A stretch of 64,000 nucleotides of DNA from Brevibacterium daeguense (GTDB lineage: Bacteria > Actinomycetota > Actinomycetes > Actinomycetales > Brevibacteriaceae): NCBI RefSeq assembly GCF_021729135.1, contig NZ_JAJTWW010000012.1:1-64000 (forward strand). The letters run 5' to 3'. Position numbers and translations under genes: made by a program. Below the pieces are notes generated by a model. That model saw only the letters and a program-made list of their open reading frames with translations, ran no database searches and was not told where the DNA came from. The first letter of the stretch is position 1. Each line of letters opens with the position of its first letter. Below, one piece after another: positions 28,752-36,744 of the stretch.

Positions 28752-29143
28752 CCGACCAGATCTTCCGCAATCGCGCGTCCTGAGAGATTCCACGCCTCCT
28801 GCGGGCCGACAAGACCGAAGACCGGAACCGGAGTGGTGACCGTGACGGTGACGACGGTGACACCTCCGACGGTCTCCTCACGCACGTCGATCTGCTCGGC
28901 ATATGCAGGTCCCACCGAGACAGTGATGAGCTCCCGGGTCAGGTCTCGACCGTCGACCGGACGCTGGTCTGCCAATGCCGCCTGCCGAGCACCGGCCACT
29001 GCGGAGTCAGTCACCGTATTGCGCACATGCAGCGCCAGACCCAGCTGCAGCACGGATGCGAAGACCAGACTCAGGAGTGCTCCGACAAGCACGAATTCGG
29101 CGACAGCGGCCCCGGAGTCAGTGCGTCTGCTGCGCGTGGGCAT
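28748..29143 (-). CDS. TadE-family protein
   Basis: 131-aa membrane-anchored protein of the TadE family. The motif GAAVAEFVLVGALLSLVFASVL (in part) is the processing-like site and helix, with Glu at the expected position, followed by HVRNTVTDSAVAGARQAA. It is a minor pilin or pilus-assembly protein. It begins 3 nt after the pilin stop. Confidence 0.82.
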   Translation of the reverse strand: MPTRSRRTDSGAAVAEFVLVGALLSLVFASVLQLGLALHVRNTVTDSAVAGARQAALADQRPVDGRDLTRELITVSVGPAYAEQIDVREETVGGVTVVTVTVTTPVPVFGLVGPQEAWNLSGRAIAEDLVG

Positions 29144-29146
29144 CGC

Positions 29147-29377
29147 TCACCCGGCCCTGCTGACCTTGTTCATCGAGTCCTCGAACATCGAGGTGAAGGC
29201 CTCGCCCGCAAGTGCCCACAGGGCGACGACCAACGCTGCGGTCATCATCGTGATGAGGACCCAGCCCGGAACGTCTCCGCGGTCGGTCCGCCGTGCTCGT
29301 GCGCCGGCACCGGACCCGGTGCCGGTGGTCAGAAGAGTGATGAGGAGCAGGAGCCGGAGGGAGATTCTGCTGAGCAT
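29147..29377 (-). CDS. DUF4244-like small pilin candidate
   Basis: 76-aa protein with an N-terminal hydrophobic stretch (about 7-18), a basic segment (ARARRTDRG), and then DVPGWVLITMMTAALVVALWALAG as the pilin-type helix (quoted here in part as VPGWVLITMMTAALVV). A short C-terminal region follows. Its position between tadC and the tadE genes is that of the Flp-like pilin in other Actinomycetota (Rv3656c position). It lacks the Glu at +5 seen in classic Flp pilins. GAAAGG precedes the start by 9 nt. Confidence 0.7.
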   Translation of the reverse strand: MLSRISLRLLLLITLLTTGTGSGAGARARRTDRGDVPGWVLITMMTAALVVALWALAGEAFTSMFEDSMNKVSRAG

Positions 29378-29423
29378 GAGTGATGGCCTTTCGAGATTCT
29401 GACAACGGTATCCAGTGGGCTGT

Positions 29424-30374
29424 TCAATGAGTGAGTTCGAGGACTGCGAGGGACGGGAAGACGGCGAACAGCACGGTGACCGGAAGGACGAAGAGCACGA
29501 CGGGCACGAGCATTCCGACTTCCTTCTTTCCGCTGAGCTCCATGAGTCGACGACGTCCCTCTTCCCGGACATCACCGGCTTGGGCCCGCAGCACCTCGGC
29601 GAGCGGGGTGCCCCGCGCGATGGCGACGGCGATTCCGTCGACGAACTGGACAATGCTCGGAATTCCGGTCCGCCTCCCGAGGTTGTCCAGTGCCTCGATG
29701 AGTGGGGTGCCCGTGCGTGCCTCTGCCAAGGTGCTGCGAAGCTCTTCGCTGAGTTCTCCGGTGGTGCTTCTGCATGAGCGCTCCAGCGCATCGACCGTGC
29801 CCTCACCGGCGGTGATCGACAGGGCGAGCAGCTCGGCGATCGTCGGGAACTCCGCGAGGATCCGCTCTTCGCGTCGGCGCACCCGGCGCGACAGCAGCCA
29901 ATCGTTGAGGAAATGTCCGCACACTCCGCCCATCGCCGGGATGAGGACGAAGGCTGCCGGATTGAAGCCGCGGCCGATGCTGACGAGAGTCCCCAAGAGG
30001 GCACCGGAAACGATCCCGGCGGCGATCAGAAGAATCTGGTGAGCTCTGAACTTCTCGATCGTCTCGGAAGGGCCGAGGCGCGACAGCCGCGTGATGATGC
30101 TCGCGTCGGTCGTCAGCCGGGAGGAGAGCCACTCGCCGGCGCGAACGGCCAGTGATCGTGCTAGTCCCAGCACTCCGGCGTCGGCCGGCACCGGCGGGCC
30201 GTACATCTTCGCCACCCGAGGGCGATCCCGAAGATAGGGAGCGATCCGGTCATCGAGTGACGGCTTCCGGAACACCGGCAGAACAGCGACGAAGTACGCC
30301 AGCGAAAGCCCGAGCAGCAGACCGGCGCCGATCACGGCGGCCGGATTGCTGAGATCGAGGGAGTCGATGTTCAT
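29424..30374 (-). CDS. tadC: Tad pilus inner-membrane platform protein TadC
   Basis: 316-aa type II secretion F-domain protein with transmembrane segments near 12-30, 115-155 and 285-310 and the conserved cytoplasmic stretch RILAEFPTIAELLALSI followed by EGTVDALE. It pairs with TadB as the platform that TadA drives. The start overlaps the tadB stop (ATGA). Confidence 0.88.
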   Translation of the reverse strand: MNIDSLDLSNPAAVIGAGLLLGLSLAYFVAVLPVFRKPSLDDRIAPYLRDRPRVAKMYGPPVPADAGVLGLARSLAVRAGEWLSSRLTTDASIITRLSRLGPSETIEKFRAHQILLIAAGIVSGALLGTLVSIGRGFNPAAFVLIPAMGGVCGHFLNDWLLSRRVRRREERILAEFPTIAELLALSITAGEGTVDALERSCRSTTGELSEELRSTLAEARTGTPLIEALDNLGRRTGIPSIVQFVDGIAVAIARGTPLAEVLRAQAGDVREEGRRRLMELSGKKEVGMLVPVVLFVLPVTVLFAVFPSLAVLELTH

Positions 30375-31243
30375 CTCAGCACGCGTGGTTCTGCCGGAAG
30401 CCTGCCGATGCGCTTCATCACTGCGTAGGCAGCGATCGAAACCCCCAGTCCCACGAGCAGCAGAGTCACTCCCTGCGGCGAGTTGTACGCGGCCGCCGTC
30501 TGCGGACGGCTCGACAGCAGCGCCAGGACCACCCAGGGTGCAGCGACCGCGAGCCGGGCGCCGGTCACTGTCCAGCTCTGACGGGCCTGCATCTCGGCCC
30601 GGGTCCGCGCGTCGTCGCGGATGAACTGGCTGAGGGTCCTGAGCATGGTGCCCAGATCGGTGCCTCCGACTTCGCGGGTGACCGCGAGGGCCGCAACGAT
30701 GCGATCGGCGACGGGATCTGCGCACGCGTCCTTGAACCGGTCGAGGGACATCGAGAAAGACCCGGTGGCTCGGTACTCCTGGGCGAACACCGCGAAAAGC
30801 GGCCGGAGGGACTCCGGCCCGCGGACGCTGAGCCCGCTGATCGCCTCCGGAAGAGACAGGCCCGCGCGGATGCCGGAGTTCAGGTGGTCGATCGCCTCCG
30901 GCCATAGGGTCCGCCGCTCGACCCGTCGGCTATGTGCACGATGGCGGACGAAGGCGTAAGGCGCCAGCGCGGCGAACATCCCGAAGCAGCCGCTGATGGC
31001 TGCGGAACTGGTGAAGGCATAGGCGATGAGGAACACGACGCACCCGGCCGCGATGCAGACCAGCAGAAGATGGACTGGGCTGAACCTGGGAAAGCCCGCG
31101 GTGGTGAGCATCTCGTCGAGCTCCAGCAGGAACCGGGGGCGGGGCCGTGCTGTCGCCGGCGTCTCCCACATCGACCACCAGACGAGGAACAGCCCGCATC
31201 CGAGACCGAGACCGCACAGCGCTCCCGCCAACGAGGTGCTCAT
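30371..31243 (-). CDS. tadB: Tad pilus inner-membrane platform protein TadB
   Basis: 290-aa membrane protein with helices near 5-25, 58-95 and 230-275 and a T2SSF cytoplasmic domain (LWPEAIDHLNSGIRAGLSLPEA in part; EVGGTDLGTMLRTLSQFIRDD in part). The start overlaps the tadA stop by 4 nt. Confidence 0.88.
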   Translation of the reverse strand: MSTSLAGALCGLGLGCGLFLVWWSMWETPATARPRPRFLLELDEMLTTAGFPRFSPVHLLLVCIAAGCVVFLIAYAFTSSAAISGCFGMFAALAPYAFVRHRAHSRRVERRTLWPEAIDHLNSGIRAGLSLPEAISGLSVRGPESLRPLFAVFAQEYRATGSFSMSLDRFKDACADPVADRIVAALAVTREVGGTDLGTMLRTLSQFIRDDARTRAEMQARQSWTVTGARLAVAAPWVVLALLSSRPQTAAAYNSPQGVTLLLVGLGVSIAAYAVMKRIGRLPAEPRVLR

Positions 31244-32466
31244 GCCGCCTCCAAGATGGCGTGGATGTCCTTTCCAACGGCCGCGAAGCGATCGCCGAGG
31301 TGGGTGAACCCGGTGCCCCGCACCAGTCTCCCGTCCCTGTCAGTATGGAAGACGGTCTCCGTCTCGACGACGTCTCCTTCCAGGCCTCCAGGGATGGCGG
31401 CGATCTCCTCGACCCGGCGGTGGCCGTCATGGTCCAGCCGCAGGTGGACGATGAGGTCGATGCTGCCTGCGACTGTCGGTGAGACGAACGACGAGCCGAT
31501 GTTGGGCCCGGCCAGCAACGGCAGCGTGCAGAGTTTGGTGACTGCGGAGCGGGCGGAATTGGCGTGGATCGACCCCATCCCGGGCAGGCCGCTGTTCATC
31601 GCCACGAGGAGGTCGAAGCATTCCGCCTCGCGAACCTCACCGACGATGAGACGGCTGGGCCGCATTCGCAGTGCCTCTTTGACCAATTGCCGCAGGGTGA
31701 TTTCACCGGTCCCCTCCAGAGAGGGCTGGCGACACTGCATGGCCACCCAGTCGCGTGCGGGAACGGAGAGCTCGAATACCTCTTCGCACGTGATCACGCG
31801 CTCGCGTGCGGGGATTGATCCAGTGAGGGCGTTGAGCATGGTGGTCTTGCCGGCTTGAGTTGCTCCGGAGACCACGATATTGGCTCCGGCGACAACAGCG
31901 GCGTCGAGGAACGCCGCCGCTGGGGGCGGCAGCGTTCCGTTGTCGACCAGATCGTGCAGGCTGCGTGTGCGGGTGATGAACTTCCGGATGTTGACTGCCG
32001 GATGGGTCCGCGTGATGTCGGGGAGGACGACATGCAGCCGCGACCCGTCCGGCAGGGTGGCATCGACGAACGGGCTCGACAGGTCCACCCTCCGCCCGGA
32101 GGTCCGGAGCATCCGCTCGATCAGGTCCGTGACGTCTTCCTCCGTCAAGAGAGTGGGCGTCAGCTCGCTGGTCCCGTGACGGCTGATGAATACGCCATGC
32201 GGCCCATTGATCCAGATCTCCTCGACTGCCGGATCGTCGAGGTACTTCTGAAGGACGCCGAAGCCGGACACCTCGTCGAAGATCCGTCGGCCTGTTTCCT
32301 CCGGGTTCGCCAGCAGGGGAAGCGAGCCGGCGAGCGTGCGCTCGTCGTAGTCCTGGATGACCTGGAGGACGAGCTCCCGCGTTTGGGCGGAGTCGGTACG
32401 GGGGTCGATACCGCGAGCGCGAATCAGCTCTCGCACCTCATCGGCGATGATTTCGGCAGCGTCCAT
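31240..32466 (-). CDS. tadA: Tad/CpaF-type secretion ATPase
   Basis: 408-aa hexameric ATPase that powers pilus assembly at the inner face of the membrane. It has an N-terminal domain with VEEIWINGP, the Walker A SGATQAGKTTMLNAL (P-loop 201-209), a His/Asp box region with GEVREAECFDLLVAMNSG and GMGSIHANSA. First gene of a seven-gene - strand operon (tadA, tadB, tadC, pilin, tadE, tadE, tadG-like) with overlaps or very short gaps. No TadZ/CpaE gene precedes it and no prepilin peptidase is in the window. Confidence 0.92.
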   Translation of the reverse strand: MDAAEIIADEVRELIRARGIDPRTDSAQTRELVLQVIQDYDERTLAGSLPLLANPEETGRRIFDEVSGFGVLQKYLDDPAVEEIWINGPHGVFISRHGTSELTPTLLTEEDVTDLIERMLRTSGRRVDLSSPFVDATLPDGSRLHVVLPDITRTHPAVNIRKFITRTRSLHDLVDNGTLPPPAAAFLDAAVVAGANIVVSGATQAGKTTMLNALTGSIPARERVITCEEVFELSVPARDWVAMQCRQPSLEGTGEITLRQLVKEALRMRPSRLIVGEVREAECFDLLVAMNSGLPGMGSIHANSARSAVTKLCTLPLLAGPNIGSSFVSPTVAGSIDLIVHLRLDHDGHRRVEEIAAIPGGLEGDVVETETVFHTDRDGRLVRGTGFTHLGDRFAAVGKDIHAILEAA

Positions 32467-32844
32467 AATGGTCCTGGGGATCGGGCGGGGCGGGGATGCG
32501 GGGGAGTGGTGCTTGGGTACGAAGCCAACTTACGACAACTTCTGGAGTCTGACCAGGAGCTGATAGTAAACTGTGGACAAGATGCATGCCTTGCGCCGCC
32601 GCTTGTGGACGGAGAGCGTTGAGGAGGCCCCCGTGCTGGCTCGCATGCATCACGAATACCCCGACCAGGGACTGCGGATGACCGGCAAGCATCACGAGAT
32701 CTGCCCGAGCGACCCGCGCAAGGCCGCTCCCGACCGCTTGCGAACCATCCTTCGACAACCCATGCGCCCGATCGCTTCGTCCCGCTGATGGACGGTGACG
32801 GCGGCCGCCGGCGAGATCGAATGCTCCAGCGAGATCGCGAGTAG

Positions 32845-32861
32845 TTCCCGCATCGTGGGAA
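32845..32861. promoter_or_regulatory. Distal candidate operator of the IclR regulator
   Basis: TTCCCGCATCGTGGGAA: the arms TTCCC and GGGAA are perfect, and the inner bases are partly palindromic. It matches the proximal copy at 32974 in 15 of 17 positions. The centres are 129 bp apart, close to a whole number of helical turns (about 12.3). Confidence 0.5.
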
Positions 32862-32973
32862 GGACACGTGCTTCATCTCAGATGATGGACGGCACCTGTG
32901 ACACGCGACTCCGAACTTCTAATGTGGCGTGCACAACAGTTTCTCAAGCACTGCATAGCAACCTTCCAGAGAA

Positions 32974-32990
32974 TTCCCGCATTGCGGGAA
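32974..32990. promoter_or_regulatory. Proximal candidate operator of the IclR regulator
   Basis: TTCCCGCATTGCGGGAA is a perfect palindrome with 8-bp arms around one central base, 22 bp before the HMGL ATG. It shares its sequence with the distal site. The position just upstream of the operon that ends in the IclR gene makes autoregulation likely. Confidence 0.6.
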
Positions 32991-33012
32991 TGAACCGACC
33001 AGGTGGAGTTCA

Positions 33013-33960
33013 ATGACGAATGCCGCGCTCCCGACGCTCCCGGCGGCGGTCGAGATCCTCGACACGACCCTCCGCGACGGGCTGCAGATCGAGAAGACGA
33101 TCGTTCCTACCGGCTCCAAGATCCGATTGGGTCGAGCCCTCGCAGCAGCCGGGCTCAAGCACCTCGAGGTGGGCGCCTTCGTCAACCCCAAGAAAGTGCC
33201 GCAGATGGCCGACACGGCAGAGGTGCTCGCCGGCCTGCAGCCGCTCGAGGCGGAGGGCGTCGAGCTCTACACGCTGGTGTTCAACCGGAAGGGCGCCCAG
33301 CGCGCCGCTGACGCGGGAGCGCGCAACGTCAAGCTCGTCATCTCCGCCTCGGAGGGGCATTCGAAGGCGAATTCGGACTCCTCGATCGCGCAGGCGTCGG
33401 AGCGGCTCCTCGAAGCCGTCGACGAGCTGCGCTCACACGGCATCCGCTACGACATCGCCACCGCGGTGAGCTTCTACTGCCCGTTCGACGGAGTCACCGA
33501 TGTCGACTCCCTCATCGAGATCCTCCGGACCTTCACCACCGCAGGCGCGCGTGGCATCGGACTGGCCGACACCGTCGGAAACTCCAATCCGGGACTGGTG
33601 TCACGGACCACCGCCGCAGTGCTCGCGGAGTTCCCGGAGCACCCCGTGAACCTGCATCTGCACGACACCTACAACTTCGGCATGGCCAATGTTTTCGCTG
33701 CGCTGATCCTCGGCATCACCAGCTTCGACGCCGCGATGGGCGGCCTCGGCGGCTGCCCGTTCGCGCCCGGCGCCGCCGGGAACATCGGGACGGACGACCT
33801 CGTGCACCTGCTCCACAAGGAAGGCATCGAAACCGGGGTCGACGTCGAGCAGCTGGCGGCAGTCCGAGATCCCCTGAGCGAAGCAGTGGGACATGGGCTG
33901 ACCTCCAGCCTCTCCTCGATCCCGGCCGTGCCCTCGGCCGTCGTGAGGGGAGCGGCATGA
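33013..33960 (+). CDS. Hydroxymethylglutaryl-CoA lyase-like enzyme
   Basis: 315-aa HMGL-like TIM-barrel lyase. The metal-site Asp is in ILDTTLRDGLQIEK, HLHDTYNFGMAN gives the two metal-binding histidines, and GGLGGCPFAPGAAGN near 240-254 is the HMGL signature with the active cysteine. Such enzymes cleave 3-hydroxy-3-methylglutaryl-CoA to acetyl-CoA and acetoacetate; close relatives act on other 3-hydroxy-3-methyl acyl-CoAs. It overlaps the CoA-transferase start by 4 nt, so its substrate is probably the CoA ester that enzyme makes. Confidence 0.85.
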   Translation: MTNAALPTLPAAVEILDTTLRDGLQIEKTIVPTGSKIRLGRALAAAGLKHLEVGAFVNPKKVPQMADTAEVLAGLQPLEAEGVELYTLVFNRKGAQRAADAGARNVKLVISASEGHSKANSDSSIAQASERLLEAVDELRSHGIRYDIATAVSFYCPFDGVTDVDSLIEILRTFTTAGARGIGLADTVGNSNPGLVSRTTAAVLAEFPEHPVNLHLHDTYNFGMANVFAALILGITSFDAAMGGLGGCPFAPGAAGNIGTDDLVHLLHKEGIETGVDVEQLAAVRDPLSEAVGHGLTSSLSSIPAVPSAVVRGAA

Positions 33961-35123
33961 TTCTGCCCCTCGACGGAGTCCGCGTCATCGAGATCAGCCA
34001 CATGGTCATGGGTCCGAGCTGCGGCATGATCCTGGCCGACCTGGGTGCGGAGGTCATCAAGGTCGAACCGCGCGGGGACGGCGACAAGACGCGCTACCTG
34101 CCCGGCTCGGGCTCCGGCTTGTTCCCGAGCTTCAACCGGAACAAGAAGAGCTTCCAGGCCGACCTCGCAGATCCCGACGACCAGGAAACCGTGCGCATGC
34201 TCCTCGCCTCGGCAGACGTCGTCGTGGAGAACTTCCGGACCGGCAAGATGGAGTCGTACGGGCTCGGCTACGAGGCGCTCAAGGAGATCAACCCGGGCAT
34301 CGTCTACTGCTCGCTCAAGGGCTTCCTGGGCGGCCCGTACGGCAACCGGCCGGCGCTCGACGAAGTGGTGCAGATGCTCGGCGGCCTCGGCTACATGACG
34401 GGTCCACCCGGCCGGCCGCTGCGCGCCGGCGCCTCGGTCAACGACATCATGGGCGGCATGTTCGGCGTCATCGGGATCATGTCGGCGCTCATGGTCCGCG
34501 AGCGGACGGGGGAGGGGGCGCACCTGACGAGCTCCCTGTTCGAGAACAACGTGTTCCTCGTCGGCAATCACATGGTGCAGGCCGAACTGACCGGTGAAGA
34601 CGTCGAGCCGATGCCCAACAGGATGGCTGCGTGGGCCGTCTACGACATCTTCCGCTCCGCCGAGGACCAGATGATCTTCGTCGCCGCGGTGAGCGATTCT
34701 CAATGGCGCGTGCTGTGCGAGGTCTTCGGGCTGCACCGGCTGGCCGAGGACGAAGACCTGGCGACCAATCCCCAACGGGTGGCGCAGCGCGATCGGATCC
34801 ACGCGGAGCTCCAGAGCGTCCTCGGCTCTCTGCCGCTGGCCCGGATCGAGGAGCTGTGCGACGGCGCAGGGCTGCCGTACGCCAAAGTCAACAAGCCCAG
34901 CGACCTGGCATCGGACCCGCACCTGCTGCAGACCGGAGCGCTCACCCCGACCAGGCTGCCCGACGGGACCGAGGTGCTCGTCCCGCTGCTTCCGCTCGCG
35001 GTCAACGGGGAGCACCTGCCCAAGCGCTCGGACATTCCGGCGCCGGGGGAGCACACGCAGGAAATACTCAACTCGCTGGAAGTCAACAGCCGACAGGCAA
35101 ACACAGGAAAGAGGACACCATGA
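33957..35123 (+). CDS. Type III CoA-transferase (CaiB/BaiF family)
   Basis: 388-aa family III CoA-transferase. The N-terminal LDGVRVIEISHMVMGPSCGMILADLGAEVIKVEP (seen in part), the catalytic Asp163 in ASVNDIMGGM, and the second-domain DIFRSAEDQMIFVA are present. It would activate an organic acid with CoA from a donor such as succinyl-CoA. Relatives include the enzyme that activates glutarate and 3-hydroxy-3-methylglutarate. It is followed directly (ATGA) by the TctC binding protein. Confidence 0.88.
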   Translation: MILPLDGVRVIEISHMVMGPSCGMILADLGAEVIKVEPRGDGDKTRYLPGSGSGLFPSFNRNKKSFQADLADPDDQETVRMLLASADVVVENFRTGKMESYGLGYEALKEINPGIVYCSLKGFLGGPYGNRPALDEVVQMLGGLGYMTGPPGRPLRAGASVNDIMGGMFGVIGIMSALMVRERTGEGAHLTSSLFENNVFLVGNHMVQAELTGEDVEPMPNRMAAWAVYDIFRSAEDQMIFVAAVSDSQWRVLCEVFGLHRLAEDEDLATNPQRVAQRDRIHAELQSVLGSLPLARIEELCDGAGLPYAKVNKPSDLASDPHLLQTGALTPTRLPDGTEVLVPLLPLAVNGEHLPKRSDIPAPGEHTQEILNSLEVNSRQANTGKRTP

Positions 35124-36130
35124 AGTCAAGGATGATTTCACGATTCACCGTCGGCACGGCTGCGGTCGCGAGCCTGGCGCTGGCCCTGACGGGTTGCGGC
35201 GACTCGGGTGGCGGCTCCGCGAGCGGTGGAGGGAACTATCCCTCCAAGCCGATCAACGTCAACGCCCCGGCCGAGCCCGGGTCCGGCTGGGACACCACTG
35301 CGAGGGCGATGGTTCAAGTCCTCGAAGAAGAAGGCATCGTCGACGTGCCCCTGCCCGTCCAGAACAAGCCCGGCGGCACCGGCTGCTCCTGGCTGACCGA
35401 GATGATCAACAACCACCAGGGCAAGGACGATCAGATCGCGATCTCCTCTCTCGCCAACCAGACCATGAACGAACGCGGGCTGTGCGAGTACGGACCCGAC
35501 GACGCGACCATGATCGCCACGCTCTTCGTCGAGAACTTCATCGTCGTCGGCGCTGAGGGCGGCGACATCACCGACCTCGACGGGCTCATCCAAAGCCTGA
35601 AGGATGATCCCGCAGCCGTGCCGGTCGCCGCCGCCGGCGACGACCGACTGCCGTTCGCGCTGCTCGCGGACGCGGCAGGCATCGATCCGCAGGAGGTGAA
35701 CTTCGTCGACTACGAAGGCGGTGGCGAGCAGACCACGGCCCTGCTCAACGGCGACGCAAAGGTGGCGATCGCCGGACTCAGCGAGTTCCGCGCGACCCTG
35801 GAGGCCGGCGATCTCACGCCGATCGTGTCCTTCGCACCGGAGCCGCTCGAGGCCCCCTTCGAGCAGGTGCCGACGGCCGTCGACTCCGGATACGACGTCA
35901 CCCTGGGCAACTGGCGCGGAGTGTACGGACCGGCCGACATGCCCGAAGAGGCCGTGACGTACTGGGAGGAGACTCTGCAGACGATGGTCGAATCCGACGC
36001 CTGGCAGGAGACGGTGGAGAAGAACCAGTGGACACCCGAATTCCTCGTCGGCGAGGAGATGGCCGCCTACATCACCGAGGCCAATGAGACCGTGCGTGAG
36101 GGCGTCGAGAAGACGGAGATCGGCAGCTGA
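35120..36130 (+). CDS. Tripartite tricarboxylate transporter substrate-binding lipoprotein TctC
   Basis: 336-aa solute-binding protein. It has a lipoprotein signal with lipobox LTGC near residue 28-31, a Gly/Ser-rich linker, and then the Bug/TctC fold beginning YPSKPINVNAPAEPGSGWD. Family members bind citrate, tartrate, C4-dicarboxylates or aromatic acids. The ATG at 35120 overlaps the CoA-transferase stop, and AAGAGGA precedes it. Confidence 0.9.
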   Translation: MKSRMISRFTVGTAAVASLALALTGCGDSGGGSASGGGNYPSKPINVNAPAEPGSGWDTTARAMVQVLEEEGIVDVPLPVQNKPGGTGCSWLTEMINNHQGKDDQIAISSLANQTMNERGLCEYGPDDATMIATLFVENFIVVGAEGGDITDLDGLIQSLKDDPAAVPVAAAGDDRLPFALLADAAGIDPQEVNFVDYEGGGEQTTALLNGDAKVAIAGLSEFRATLEAGDLTPIVSFAPEPLEAPFEQVPTAVDSGYDVTLGNWRGVYGPADMPEEAVTYWEETLQTMVESDAWQETVEKNQWTPEFLVGEEMAAYITEANETVREGVEKTEIGS

Positions 36131-36132
36131 TC

Positions 36133-36732
36133 ATGGTTCGAGCTCGCCCTGTGGACAAGCAGGAACTCGGGGTCGGAATCGTCGTTGCGCTGGTCGGCCT
36201 CGGGTACTTCCTCGAGACACTCCGCATTCAGCGCACCGATGCAGTCGTCGGGCCCGAGACCATGCCGGCGCTCGTCGGCCTCGGTCTTCTGGTGCTCGGC
36301 GGACTGCTGGCAGTCTCGGCCTTCTTCACCCATCGGCCGACCCCGGAGGAGGTGATGGAGAAGGCGCTGGAACACGAATCCGCGCCAGGCGACGCCTCCG
36401 CATCGGGGGGTGCGACAGCGGGCGCTTCAGCCGCCGAGCCCCGCGCCGCCGAGCCCCGCGCCGCCGAGCCACGGGACGGCGCGCCGCAGGTCTTCGGACT
36501 CTCGGGGCGTCGCGTGCTCATCAACTTCGCGCTGTTCTTCGCCTACATGATCATTCTCATCCCGGTCGGCTTCCTGCTCTCCACGGCAGTGTTCTTCTTC
36601 GTGATCACCTCCCTGTATGACCGACGGAAGTGGATCCGGAACCTGATCTTCGCGGCGGCGTTCTCCGCAGTCCTCTACTACTCGTTCAAGCTCGGGCTCG
36701 GCGTCTACCTGCCGCCCGGCATCCTAGGCTGA
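36133..36732 (+). CDS. Tripartite tricarboxylate transporter small membrane protein TctB
   Basis: 199-aa membrane protein with about four helices (14-30, 42-62, 130-152, 162-195), the usual TctB pattern. Between the second and third helices lies an unusual 45-residue hydrophilic loop with three AEPRA repeats. It starts 2 nt after tctC. Confidence 0.85.
   Translation: MVRARPVDKQELGVGIVVALVGLGYFLETLRIQRTDAVVGPETMPALVGLGLLVLGGLLAVSAFFTHRPTPEEVMEKALEHESAPGDASASGGATAGASAAEPRAAEPRAAEPRDGAPQVFGLSGRRVLINFALFFAYMIILIPVGFLLSTAVFFFVITSLYDRRKWIRNLIFAAAFSAVLYYSFKLGLGVYLPPGILG
36430..36474 (+). repeat. Three 15-bp tandem repeats inside tctB
   Basis: Three copies of GCCGCCGAGCCCCGC (the last one with two changes) encode AAEPR repeats in the cytoplasmic or periplasmic loop of TctB. 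The unit is a multiple of three, so copy-number change keeps the frame. Confidence 0.85.
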
Positions 36733-36744
36733 GGAGGCCGACTC

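Larger units (their letters stand above)
32467..33012. other. 546-bp divergent intergenic region (tadA and HMGL operon)
   Basis: No convincing gene is seen. Short ORFs on both strands lack a ribosome-binding site, family motifs or plausible codon use. It holds the Tad promoter region (TACTAT on the - strand at about 32560-32570, with no good -35), a DnaA-box-type 9-mer TGTGGACAA at 32572-32580, and two 17-bp palindromes near the HMGL side. Confidence 0.6.

Noticed and set aside
32438..32876. Short ORFs on both strands upstream of tadA, considered as a remnant of the CpaE/septum-site gene found here in mycobacteria
   Set aside because: No P-loop or MinD-like motif can be read, the frames overlap the tadA start, and no ribosome-binding site is present.
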